Shown here in pieces: positions 7,222-7,251 of a stretch of 7,251 nt of DNA. A model generated the notes under the pieces. The model was not told the origin of the DNA and did not search any database. It saw only the letters and a list, made by a program, of their open reading frames with translations. Source of the stretch: an uncultured Bacteroidota bacterium. GTDB taxonomy: Bacteria > Bacteroidota > Bacteroidia > Chitinophagales > Chitinophagaceae. Each line of letters begins with the position of its first letter. The stretch's first letter is position 1. The DNA lies in NCBI GenBank assembly GCA_946479055.1, contig CAMLEX010000243.1, positions 1 through 7,251 on the forward strand, given 5' to 3'. The translations under genes and the position numbers were made by a program.

Positions 7222-7251
7222 AAAGAAATTTGTTTTTGATTTCAATACTAG

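Noticed and set aside
7243..7250. TAGTATTG on the minus strand, one mismatch from the Bacteroidota -7 promoter element TAnnTTTG, about 20 bases before the GH51 start
   Set aside because: The required -33 TTTG would fall outside the window, and a single 7-of-8 match in AT-rich DNA is weak.

Overview
This 7.25 kb window looks like the chromosome of an aerobic, soil- or plant-associated member of the Bacteroidota, most like the Chitinophagales/Sphingobacteriales. The evidence is the AT-rich DNA, start codons without clear Shine-Dalgarno sequences, signal peptides ending in A|Q, a TonB-dependent receptor, a phytochrome-type histidine kinase paired with an Rcp1-like receiver, and a secreted GH51 arabinofuranosidase. 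The assignment rests on protein character only; no marker gene is present.

Positions 2-4998 hold one tightly packed plus-strand cluster, almost certainly a single transcription unit that begins upstream of the window. In order it contains the C-terminus of a TonB-dependent outer-membrane receptor, a periplasmic YfiR-family (DUF4154) protein whose start overlaps the receptor stop by 13 bases, a two-TM sensor kinase (YfiN/CHASE8-like periplasmic domain, HAMP, three PAS domains, HisKA, HATPase), a single-domain Rcp1-like response regulator, and a soluble protein with an N-terminal receiver fused to a HisKA_3/NarX-type kinase.

The arrangement suggests a signalling chain running from the outer membrane through the periplasm and inner membrane to cytoplasmic receivers. 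It resembles the Pseudomonas YfiBNR (TpbB) system with two parts exchanged: a TonB-dependent receptor stands where the OmpA-like YfiB would be, and a histidine kinase replaces the GGDEF diguanylate cyclase output of YfiN. No DNA-binding or enzymatic output domain is encoded in the cluster, so the final target must lie elsewhere. This chain is inferred from domain content and gene order.

Positions 4999-5238 are a convergent intergenic region with a strong 18-bp-stem hairpin followed, on the minus strand, by a U-tract. Positions 5239-7221 encode, on the minus strand, a complete secreted GH51 alpha-L-arabinofuranosidase with an inserted carbohydrate-binding-like domain. It shows no obvious functional link to the signalling cluster. 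Its promoter and upstream neighbours lie outside the window.
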